Shown: one piece after another, positions 25,537 through 33,320 of the stretch
Position numbering within the stretch: the stretch's first letter is position 1
How the letters are laid out: the number at the start of each line of letters is the position of its first letter
Assembly: GCA_002471665.1 (NCBI GenBank)
Contig: DKQK01000028.1
Coordinates: 220,688 to 265,100 of the forward strand
Reading direction: 5' to 3'
DNA from: Gammaproteobacteria bacterium UBA7310
GTDB taxonomy: Bacteria > Pseudomonadota > Gammaproteobacteria > Pseudomonadales > Ketobacteraceae
Length of the DNA stretch: 44,413 nucleotides
The notes under the pieces: model-generated
The model's input: the letters and a program-made list of their open reading frames with translations, nothing else
Told to the model about the DNA's origin: nothing
Databases searched by the model: none
Translations under genes and position numbers: made by a program

Positions 25537-28500
25537 TCAGGGTTGGGTAACCCGCACCGTGCGCAGTTGAGTGAGGTTATCCCCCAGGCCGTCGGCGGTC
25601 ACCACGATGGGCAGTTCGATGAGACTCCCCGGTGCCATGGTTCCGGACACAGAGGCGCTGACCTGGATGGTGATGGTCTCACCGGCGGGGATGGTATCCA
25701 GACTCCAGAACACTTCGTCCCCCGTATCGCAAAAGCCGTTGGCCAGGCAGCCGGTATGTCCGGTGCTGTCAGGGTCAGCGTCGCCCAGGCGGTTGAAGCT
25801 AACTCCATCGGGCAGTTCCAGCATCAGTACCGGGTTTTCCACCAGGCTGGCCACGGAGGTGTTGCGCAGGGTGAAGTTGTACACCAGATTATCACCAGGA
25901 TTCACAGTGGCACTGGAGATCGCATAATCCACATCCAGCTTCAGCGGTTCGGATACGGTAACCGCGCTGCTGACGGATTGATCCAGTTCCAGCCCGCCGT
26001 CGTGGCGTAGTTCCACCCGACTGGTGAGGGTGCTGCCTTGCGCTGAATCGTTGGCGGCCATTACCGTGACGGTGCGTTGCAACGAGCCGGCAGCGCCGAG
26101 GCTGGCCTGAGTCCACTGGATGCGATTAGCGTTCTGCACACCGCCATCGCTGATGCTGATGACGCTGAGGCCTGCCGGTAACACCAGATCCAGACTCAGG
26201 TTGCTGAGTGCCTCATTGGTAGGGTTGCCCAGGTTTACCTGATACTGAAAGCTGCCGCCCGGTGCCACCGGATCGGCGTTGCTGTTCAGGGTCAGTTGCG
26301 CTGGAGCCGCGGCCACGACGAACAGGTTGCGTTCCAGTTGAATGGTGTCGCCCTGATTGTCGGCTGTGATGTAGATCGGCGTTTCCACCAACGAGCCGGG
26401 TTGCAGATCGCTGCTCACTTGGCCACGGATCTGGATGGTGACGCTGTCACCGGCGGCCAGGTTACCCGGAGCCCAGTACACCTCATCCCCGGCATCACAG
26501 AAGCCGTTGGCCAGACAGCCACGGTGGCCGCTGCTGTTGGGTTGGGCATCATTGAGGCGGTTAAAGCTGATGCCATCCGGCACCCGCAACATCAGGGCCG
26601 CATTGGACACAGTGCTGCCCAATGAAGTGTTGCTGAGGGTCACCCGGTAGACGAACTCGTCACCAGGGGCGACCACGGTACGGTCCAGATGGTAGTCCAC
26701 CTCCAGCTTCAACGGCTCGGACACGGTGACGCTGTGTTCCAGCCCCTGATCCTGTTCCAGGCCGCCATCCAATGTGAGGGCGGCTTGTGCGGTGAGGATA
26801 TCCCCTTCAGCAGCAGCGGCATCCACTTCTACTTGCACCGTGCGTTGCAGGCTTTGCGTAGGCAGCAGGGCGGACTGGGTCCAGGTAACGGTAGCCCCGG
26901 ACACGCTGCCGCCGTTGCTGTTCACCACGCTGACACCGGCCGGCAGGGTCAGCACCGCTGCCAGGTTTTCCAGGGCATCGTCGCTGGGGTTGCCGATGTT
27001 GAGCTGGTAGGTGAAGCGACTGCCGGCGGCCACCGGATCGGCGGAGGACTGCAGTTGAAAGTGTGCAGGCTGTGCAGCCACCACCGCGGCGGTTTCCTGC
27101 AGGATCAGGGTATCCCCCAGACCATTGGCGTCGATGAACACCGGTGTGGCGATGATGGTGCCGGGTACCGCAGCGTCATCCACGGTGGCGTCGATCTCAA
27201 TGCTCAGGCTCTCGCCTGCTCCCAGGTTATCCGGGGTCCAGTACACTTCATCCCCGGCATCGCAAAAGCCGTTGGCCAGGCAGCCCCGTTGGCCGCTGCT
27301 GTCCAGGGAGGCATTGCTGAAGCGATTGAAGCTCACGCCCTGTGGGACCCGCAATAGAATAGTGGGGTTTTCCACGGTGCTGCCCAGGGAGGTGTTGCTC
27401 AGGGTGATGTGATACTTCAGCTCCCCCCCGGCGCGCACCACGTTCTGGGCCAAATGGAAGTCCGTCTCCAGTTTCAGGGGGGCAGCCACAGTGACGGAGC
27501 CGGACAGGCTCTGATCCAGTTCCTGTCCACCGTCAAAGGTCAGTGCGGCGTAGGTGTTCAGGGTGGCGCCTTCCACTGCGTTCTCCGCCATGGTGACGCG
27601 GATACGACGCTGCAGGCTTTGGGTGGGCAGCAGGGCGGGTACGTTCCAGGTGATGGTATCACCGCTGATCGCACCATCGTTACTCACGGAGTCGATGATC
27701 AGACTCATGGGCACGGTCATGGACAGGGTGCCGTTCAGCAGAGCATCGTCGCTGGCGTTGCCGTAGTGCAGAATGTAGTCGAAGGTTTCACCGGGGGCCA
27801 CCGGATCCTTGCTTGAATGCAGGCTGATGTACACCTCTTCCTCCGCGACCACACGGGCGGTGTTCTGTTGCTGGATCAGATCCCCAAGGCCGTCGGCGCT
27901 GACAAAGATCGGTGTTTGCAGCAGGCTGCCAGGTGGCACCAGTTCATCCACGGTGGCGTTGATCTGGAACGACAGGCTGTCACCGGCGGCCAGATTGCCC
28001 GGGGACCAGAACACTTCATCACCCGCGTCACAGAAACCGTTGGCCAGGCAGCCCCGTTGCCCGTTGCTGTCGAAGGAGGCATCGTCAAAGCGATTGAAGG
28101 AAACGCCGTTGGGCACCCGCAGCATCAGCACCGGATTTTCCACCGTGCTCACCGTCGATACATTGCTGAGGTTGATGACATACACCAGATTGTCACCGGC
28201 GGCCACTACGGTTTGCCGGGTCTGCAAACCCACTTCCAGCGGCAGTGGCTCGGACACCGTTATGGTATCGTGCAGCGTCTGCAGCGGGCCGGCATCGTGG
28301 CTCAGGGTGGCGCGGGTAATCAGGCTAGCCGCTTCTTCCGTCAGCGCTGACAGGCGAACACTCAGAGTGCGTTCCAGGCTTTGTGTAGGCAGTAGATCCG
28401 CCATTGACCAGGTGACTGTGTTGCCACTGATGACGCCACCTTGTCCTGCAAACTCGGCGCCGAGTCCGTCGGGCAGGGTCAGGTTCAGTTCCATATTGTC

Positions 28501-31140
28501 CACCACGTCATCACTGGTATTGCCGATGTAAACGCGGTACTCAAACCGTTCGCCGGGAGCAATGGGTTCGTCGCTACCGTTTAGGGTGAAATGCACCGGT
28601 TGTTCCGCCACCACATCGACACTGCGCACCAACTGTAGCGGAGTGGAGAAACTGTCGGAACTGATGCTGAGGGGGGTGGTTAACGTGGTGCCCGGCAGCA
28701 CGGTAGCGCCGATATCGGCATCTACTTCAAAGCTGATGCTGGCGCCGGCTTCCAGGTCGCCCAGGGACCAGGTCACGGTGTCGCCATCATCACAGAAGCC
28801 GTTGGCCAGGCAGCCGCTTTGCCCGCTACTGTCCAGGGAGGCGTTGCCGAAGCGATTAAAGGATACCCCGGCGGGCAGCGTCATGGAGACCACCAGATTG
28901 CTCAGGGTGTCGACTTCCGATAGGTTGCCTGCGGTGATGCTGTAAATCAGCTGGCCGCCGGCTACCACTGGGCTGGACTTGATTTCAAAGTGGAACTGGT
29001 CCGCCATCGATACCGGGCGACTGTCCGGGTTGGTGGGGTCGGTACCGGCATCGATTTCCACCTGGTTACTGTAACCGTCGTTATCGAAGTCCTCATCACC
29101 GTCCGCGATGCCGTCATCATCGGAGTCGGCCAGATCAATGCGGTAACCGAAGGTTTGCTCCCACTGGTTATTGAGGGAATCACCGTCTTCGTTCTCCAGG
29201 CCATCGTTAATGCTGTCGCCGTCGCTGTCGATGGCGTTCGGGAGCAGGCCCTGGTCCAGCTCAAATGAACTGAGCAGGCCGTCGCCGTCCAGGTCACCGT
29301 CGCTGACACTCAGTTGCACGGTGTCCACGTCGTCCATCATGCCGTCACTGACCGTCAACTGCAGCAGATAGTCACCGGCTTGGTTGAGTGTGAAGTCGGG
29401 ACTGGCCACGGTGCTGTTGCTGAATTGATACTGTGACTCGGCCGGTGCGCTGGTCACTGACCACTGATAGGTGAGGGTATCGCCATCCGGATCATTGGAG
29501 CCGGAGCCGTTCAGTGCGACCGTGGCCCCCAGAATCAGCTCGCTCTGATCGGTACCGGCATCCGCCTGTGGCGGTGTGTTCTCTGCCACGGTTACGATTA
29601 CGGTGGGCGTGTTGATGCTGAAGAGTTCGCCATCGCTCACTGACAGCTGCACTTCGTACACGCCGGCGGTATCGGCAATAAAGCTGGGGGAAACCGTGTC
29701 GGCTCCGTTCAGTTCTGCCATGCTGGCGTCCGGTTTGCTTTTGAAGCTCCAGCTGTAGAGCAGGGCATCGTTGTCCGGGTCGCTGGAAGCGGAGCCGTCC
29801 AACACCACTTGCACACCTGGATTGTCGAAGGACTGGGGAGAACCGGCGTTGGCCACCGGGGCGTAGTTGAGGATGGAATCAACATCGATCTGTACGCTAT
29901 CGATGCTGTCGGTTTCGCCATCGGACACCCGCAACTGCACCACATAAGTACCGCTGATATCCGGTGTGAACCCGGTGTTGAGGGCGTTGGGATCGCTGAT
30001 ATCGGCGCTGCTACCCGCCGGTGCCGTGAGAATCGACCAGCTGAACTGCAGGCGGTCGCCGTCCACATCGGTGGAAGCATCAGCACTCAGGCTGATGGTA
30101 TCGCCCAGATTTGCCACCTGATCGCTGCCGGCATTGGCCACCGGTGCGGTATTGCCCACGTTGACCCAGACGGTATCGCGGTCACTGAGTTCACCATCGG
30201 ATACTGTCAGCTCCAGTTCATAATTGCCTTTCTGTTCGATGGTAAAGCTGGGCATGCTGCTGGTGGCGTTGTCCAGTGCCGGAAGGGGCCCCGTGGGCAC
30301 ATTGTCGGTGAAGGCCCACTGATAGCTGAGGCTGTCGCCATCGAAATCGCTGGACTGGGTGCCGTTCAGGGTAACGGAATCCCCAACCTGCTTGCCGCCG
30401 ATATCATTGCCGGCGTCCGCCACCGGGGCGACGTTGTTGGTGGTGATCTGTACCTGATCCCGAGCGCTATCGGCATAACCGTCGTTCACCGTGAGGCCGA
30501 CGGTATAGGTGCCCGGCAGATCCAGCCCGGTTAGCGTCGGTTGTACCTCGGTGGCGCCGTTCAGAATGACCGTGCTGCCTTCCGGTGTGTCCAGAATCTG
30601 CCAAACATAGCTCAGGCGATGGCCGTCGGCATCGGAACTGCCGCTGCCGTTCAGCGTCACGTTCAAGGGCGTGCCCGGCTGCAGGTCCACCGCGCGATCC
30701 GCACCGGCCTCAGCCAGCGGAACCGTGTTGGTCAGGACGATGGAAACACTGGCGGGAGCGCTGTTAACCGTGCCATCGTTGACCACCAGTTGAATGGTGT
30801 ATGCACCGGGAACGTCCGCCACCAGGGTGGCCAGCGGGGCAACGGCGTCAGTGATGCTGGCATTGTGACCTGCGGGACCGGTCAGGATGGACCACTGATA
30901 CTGCAGTGCATCACCGTCCGGGTCAGTGGATGCATTGGCATCCAGCGCCAGTTGTGCGCTCAGTGGTTGTGGCGAAACCAGGTTGGCGATCATGGCAGTG
31001 GGTGGAGCGTTTTCGTTGTCCCGCGGCGTGTCGTCATCATCGCCTCCGCCGCTGCTGCCCCCGCCACAGGCGGAGAGCAGGCCGAGCATACCGCCTACCA
31101 GGGCGGTTTTTGAGATCAATAGTAGTGAGTGTGTCTTCAT
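25537..31140 (-). CDS. Giant repeat lipoprotein: PKD, calcium-binding and DUF11-like repeats
   Basis: This 1867-residue predicted lipoprotein has signal LVGGMLGLLSACGGGSS with lipobox LSAC, then a Gly/Asp-rich linker. Residues about 45-600 hold six PKD/REJ-like Ig folds, recognisable by SSDxDGDxLxYxWS (for example ASTDPDGDALQYQWSI). Residues about 610-710 are thrombospondin-type-3-like calcium repeats (DLDGDGLLSSFELDQ, DSDGDSINDG, DSDDDGIADGDEDFDNDG). From about 715 to the end, two DUF11-like modules alternate A-B-A-B-A-B-A-B-A. Each A module has CLANGFCDxGDxVxW (near residues 781, 1035, 1291, 1543 and 1802), with two cysteines that may bridge. It should be a long, calcium-stiffened surface fibre or adhesin. 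It is the last gene of the long operon, 41 bp after the small membrane protein, and ends at a terminator. Confidence 0.85.
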   Translation of the reverse strand: MKTHSLLLISKTALVGGMLGLLSACGGGSSGGGDDDDTPRDNENAPPTAMIANLVSPQPLSAQLALDANASTDPDGDALQYQWSILTGPAGHNASITDAVAPLATLVADVPGAYTIQLVVNDGTVNSAPASVSIVLTNTVPLAEAGADRAVDLQPGTPLNVTLNGSGSSDADGHRLSYVWQILDTPEGSTVILNGATEVQPTLTGLDLPGTYTVGLTVNDGYADSARDQVQITTNNVAPVADAGNDIGGKQVGDSVTLNGTQSSDFDGDSLSYQWAFTDNVPTGPLPALDNATSSMPSFTIEQKGNYELELTVSDGELSDRDTVWVNVGNTAPVANAGSDQVANLGDTISLSADASTDVDGDRLQFSWSILTAPAGSSADISDPNALNTGFTPDISGTYVVQLRVSDGETDSIDSVQIDVDSILNYAPVANAGSPQSFDNPGVQVVLDGSASSDPDNDALLYSWSFKSKPDASMAELNGADTVSPSFIADTAGVYEVQLSVSDGELFSINTPTVIVTVAENTPPQADAGTDQSELILGATVALNGSGSNDPDGDTLTYQWSVTSAPAESQYQFSNSTVASPDFTLNQAGDYLLQLTVSDGMMDDVDTVQLSVSDGDLDGDGLLSSFELDQGLLPNAIDSDGDSINDGLENEDGDSLNNQWEQTFGYRIDLADSDDDGIADGDEDFDNDGYSNQVEIDAGTDPTNPDSRPVSMADQFHFEIKSSPVVAGGQLIYSITAGNLSEVDTLSNLVVSMTLPAGVSFNRFGNASLDSSGQSGCLANGFCDDGDTVTWSLGDLEAGASISFEVDADIGATVLPGTTLTTPLSISSDSFSTPLQLVRSVDVVAEQPVHFTLNGSDEPIAPGERFEYRVYIGNTSDDVVDNMELNLTLPDGLGAEFAGQGGVISGNTVTWSMADLLPTQSLERTLSVRLSALTEEAASLITRATLSHDAGPLQTLHDTITVSEPLPLEVGLQTRQTVVAAGDNLVYVINLSNVSTVSTVENPVLMLRVPNGVSFNRFDDASFDSNGQRGCLANGFCDAGDEVFWSPGNLAAGDSLSFQINATVDELVPPGSLLQTPIFVSADGLGDLIQQQNTARVVAEEEVYISLHSSKDPVAPGETFDYILHYGNASDDALLNGTLSMTVPMSLIIDSVSNDGAISGDTITWNVPALLPTQSLQRRIRVTMAENAVEGATLNTYAALTFDGGQELDQSLSGSVTVAAPLKLETDFHLAQNVVRAGGELKYHITLSNTSLGSTVENPTILLRVPQGVSFNRFSNASLDSSGQRGCLANGFCDAGDEVYWTPDNLGAGESLSIEIDATVDDAAVPGTIIATPVFIDANGLGDTLILQETAAVVAAQPAHFQLQSSADPVAAGSRFTYQLNIGNPSDDALENLAAVLTLPAGVSVVNSNGGSVSGATVTWTQSALLPTQSLQRTVQVEVDAAAAEGDILTAQAALTLDGGLEQDQGLEHSVTVSEPLKLEVDYHLDRTVVAPGDEFVYRVTLSNTSLGSTVSNAALMLRVPDGISFNRLNDAQPNSSGHRGCLANGFCDAGDEVYWAPGNLAAGDSVTIQIRGQVSSDLQPGSLVETPIYITADNQGDTIQLERNLFVVAAAPAQLTLNSNADPVAPGGSFQYQVNLGNPTNEALSNLSLDLVLPAGLSVISISDGGVQNANRIQWTQASLGAAGSLQRTVTVMAANDSAQGSTLTSRVELRHDGGLELDQSVSSAVTVSEPLKLDVDYAISSATVNPGDNLVYNFTLRNTSVASLVENPVLMLELPDGVSFNRLGDADPDSTGHTGCLANGFCDTGDEVFWSLDTIPAGETITIQVSASVSGTMAPGSLIELPIVVTADGLGDNLTQLRTVRVTQP
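25650..28850 (-). repeat. Five tandem copies of a ~760-bp coding repeat
   Basis: Inside the giant lipoprotein gene the sequence around AAGCCGTTGGCCAGGCAGCC recurs at 25733, 26511, 27266, 28034 (one changed base) and 28796. The spacings are 778, 755, 768 and 762 bp. Each marks the cysteine motif of an A-type DUF11-like module. The DNA identity at the motif is higher than in the rest of the unit, so copies could recombine. Confidence 0.8.
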
Positions 31141-31181
31141 GGTGATATCCCCTGTGAAGTATCCTGCTGAGATAAAGTGTT

Positions 31182-31604
31182 TTACTGAGGTAGCTGTGAA
31201 AGTACGAACAGAACCAGCGCCAGAAAGCCCAACCCCAAAATCACTTTGTAGAGCTTTCCTGCCAGCACCCCGCAGATGACGCCCAATACCAGCGCGGCAA
31301 CACCGTTTTCCTCATTGGGTTGGTATACGGCCAGTGCTGAGGCGGCGAACGCAATTAACGCGAACAGTGGACTGAAATCCTCATCAGAACCGGATTGCGC
31401 CTTGGTTTGGTGCTTGGTTTGGGGCTTGGATTTTGGTTGGGTGCTGGCTTTGGTTTTGCGCGGTTTGGGAGCGGGTGTGGCGATCGGTTTGGGCTGTGAA
31501 ACCGGTCGATCATTCAGCCCCATTTGATTGTGCATTGAGCCGGTTGGTGTGCCCTGCAGTCCCAGTTGGTACTCCACCCAGTCTTGGTCATGTTGGCTGG
31601 CCAT
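31182..31604 (-). CDS. Small membrane protein with basic Pro/Lys linker
   Basis: This 140-residue protein of no recognised family has a polar N-terminus (MASQHDQDWVEYQLGLQG). A Pro/Lys/Thr/Gln-rich low-complexity linker follows (about 35-72: KPRKTKASTQPKSKPQTKHQ). Two or three hydrophobic helices end the protein (FSPLFALIAFAASALAVY, VAALVLGVICGVLAGKLY, VILGLGFLALVLFVLSQLP). The soluble N-terminus probably faces the cytoplasm. It sits between the Lon-like gene (58 bp upstream) and the giant lipoprotein gene (41 bp downstream) in the long operon. Its ribosome binding site AGGAG lies in the 3' arm of an 11-bp hairpin, so translation may be controlled. Confidence 0.7.
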   Translation of the reverse strand: MASQHDQDWVEYQLGLQGTPTGSMHNQMGLNDRPVSQPKPIATPAPKPRKTKASTQPKSKPQTKHQTKAQSGSDEDFSPLFALIAFAASALAVYQPNEENGVAALVLGVICGVLAGKLYKVILGLGFLALVLFVLSQLPQ

Positions 31605-31606
31605 GT

Positions 31607-31641
31607 TTAACTCCTGCGTGATAGATGATTGCAGGAGTTAA
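31607..31641 (-). promoter_or_regulatory. Hairpin covering the ribosome binding site of the small membrane protein gene
   Basis: Arms 31607-31617 and 31631-31641 are perfectly complementary (11 bp) around a 13-base loop. On the transcript the 5' arm reads TTAACTCCTGC and the 3' arm GCAGGAGTTAA; the latter contains the AGGAG of the gene starting at 31604, three bases further on. The stem would hide the ribosome binding site. Confidence 0.65.
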
Positions 31642-31662
31642 GGTGGGAGGATCAGGGTCAAT

Positions 31663-32766
31663 TTATTCCACTTGCAACTGGGCGGACTCCATTTTTTTGT
31701 CGTTTTGCATGAGATTGATGGTAAAAAGACTGTTTTTTGGCAGTTGCAGAAGATACAGGTTAAGCAAGTAGCGGGGAGCAACCCGGCTACGGTCCAGACT
31801 CAGGTCAAGAGGCCGCTGGTCGGCCAGGATCTCCAGTGAGGTGCCGGGGGGCGCTGCCTTATCCAGGTCGAATTCAATACGGCACAGGGCGCCTTCCAAG
31901 GACAGCTTATTGAGGCGTTCCCAGCGCACGGCACGTGGTTCGCTGCGGGTGCGTTCACTGAAACACCGGCCGTCTTTGGCGTACTCCCAGCGCATGCTGA
32001 CCTCGACGGCGGATGAGGCGCCGCTGTTTGCCACAAACCCTTTTACGCCTGCCAGGGCGCCCACCAGCAGCAAGGTGCCGGCGGAGACGGCAGCGATGGC
32101 ACTGCGGTACTTGCCCATAAAACCCTGGGCAGGGGGGCGGGGCGCCGGTAGCGTCAGGTACGGATCGGCGGTGGGGGGCAGGGCAGAGGGATCATCGAAG
32201 CGTACCTGGCTGATAAATTGAACGCTCAGTGAGGGGTATTCAGCTTGCAGCGCGTCTAAGGTCACCTGCAGTGAAGGTTCCCGGTTGCCTTCCGGCAGCA
32301 TTAAGCATACGGGCAGGCACTGTCGGTGAGCATCGGCGAACAACGCACGCGACTGTGCCAGTTTGCGTTCGATATCGGAAACCGCATGGACTCTGCCGCT
32401 CACATCCACCTCACCGCTGGCCCAGATTATCCGGTCGACGTCGGCCAGTTCTGTTGCCGCGCTGGGGTCGCAGTGGGCCAGCTTTCCGGCGTGGGACAAC
32501 TGGTGCCCGATGAACGCACCCAACTGCCAGCTGTTACCCTGGGCGATGTCGTCACTGAGGTCCAACCGATAGTTTTCCTGTTGCGTGTGGCGGGCGATGA
32601 TGCCGGTATCCAGGCTGACAAAATCGTTATAGGCATCGCTGATGCTGGCCTTACTGGCACGGAGATTGAGGCAGGCGGTGCTCAGGGATACCCGGGGTTC
32701 CACTACCAGGCGCAGTATGCGCACCGGAGTTTGGGTGGTGGCAATGAAGACGGCGGTTCCGGTCAT
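31663..32766 (-). CDS. Membrane-anchored Lon-type (S16-like) domain protein without ATPase
   Basis: This 367-residue protein has residues about 15-165 resembling the Lon proteolytic domain. A Ser lies in AQGNSWQLGAFIGHQL (S79), matching the GPSAG site, and then WASGEVDVSGRVHAVSDIERKL with K135. From the Gly of GEV to the Lys is 17 residues, exactly as in E. coli Lon (GE...K722). The Ser-Lys spacing is 13 longer, explained by an insert near 98-110. A Pro-rich linker, one TM helix (about 222-242) and a beta-rich domain of about 120 residues, probably periplasmic, follow. No AAA+ domain is present. I start at ATG 32766, overlapping the preceding stop by one base (TGATG). Proteolytic activity is inferred. 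Confidence 0.6.
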   Translation of the reverse strand: MTGTAVFIATTQTPVRILRLVVEPRVSLSTACLNLRASKASISDAYNDFVSLDTGIIARHTQQENYRLDLSDDIAQGNSWQLGAFIGHQLSHAGKLAHCDPSAATELADVDRIIWASGEVDVSGRVHAVSDIERKLAQSRALFADAHRQCLPVCLMLPEGNREPSLQVTLDALQAEYPSLSVQFISQVRFDDPSALPPTADPYLTLPAPRPPAQGFMGKYRSAIAAVSAGTLLLVGALAGVKGFVANSGASSAVEVSMRWEYAKDGRCFSERTRSEPRAVRWERLNKLSLEGALCRIEFDLDKAAPPGTSLEILADQRPLDLSLDRSRVAPRYLLNLYLLQLPKNSLFTINLMQNDKKMESAQLQVE

Positions 32767-33320
32767 CACCACATCCTGATTATGCGGTCGGGATCAGCCA
32801 TGATGGATATCAGCGGATGATCTTTTTCCAATAGCATCTGGATCACCCCGCGATGAGCGGTATCCAGAACCAGGTCGATTGCGCCCTCGGTGTTGCTGGA
32901 TGCGCAGAGCCGGGTGGGTGCCTCCGAGTTGGCACCCACTTCGATGATCAGATAATAGTCGTGGGGCGGATGAGAGGATACCTGTAAACGATAGCGCCAA
33001 CGCTGTGGTGAATCATTGGCGGTGAGTCCGGCAGCGGGCGCGTCCGGAACGCTGGCCGCCGCCGAGGCCACCACCAGGGTATTGGCGCACAGTGCATCCA
33101 GCACCTGTTGATAGCGGGTTTGGGTGGTGGGGTCGCGTCGTAAGGCCCGGGCTATGGCCGGCTGTTCGCCGGGGTTGGGATCGCTGGCGTATGCGAACAA
33201 CTGCCGCAGGCTGATCTCGGGAACCTGCTCCGCCCATTCCTGCACCAGGGATCCAGTAATGAATGCCTGCTGAATGTGGTTGCGGGTAGCCGAATCGAGG
33301 TCTTTCCATTGCCTGTTCAT
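32766..33320 (-). CDS. Cytoplasmic protein of unknown function, anti-sigma-like N-terminus
   Basis: This 184-residue protein has no signal peptide or TM helix. The N-terminal half (SLRQLFAYASDPNPGEQPAIARALRRDP then TTQTRYQQVLDAL) has the helical pattern of zinc-free anti-sigma-factor-like domains (aYa-x-GE-x-ieraL-x-dp), though the resemblance is weak. The C-terminal half is beta-rich (WRYRLQVSSHPPHDYYLIIEV; GAIDLVLDTAHRGVIQMLLEK). ATG 33320 overlaps the TGA of the 533-residue gene (ATGA), and its own TGA overlaps the Lon-like ATG, so three proteins are translationally coupled in series. That coupling suggests a complex. No function can be assigned. Confidence 0.7.
   Translation of the reverse strand: MNRQWKDLDSATRNHIQQAFITGSLVQEWAEQVPEISLRQLFAYASDPNPGEQPAIARALRRDPTTQTRYQQVLDALCANTLVVASAAASVPDAPAAGLTANDSPQRWRYRLQVSSHPPHDYYLIIEVGANSEAPTRLCASSNTEGAIDLVLDTAHRGVIQMLLEKDHPLISIMADPDRIIRMW

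Noticed and set aside
26689..27357. Plus-strand frame of 222 residues opposite the giant lipoprotein gene (similar ones at 27817, 29809 and 30541)
   Set aside because: All mirror the repeats of the minus-strand gene; they recur with its repeat period and lack start signals.
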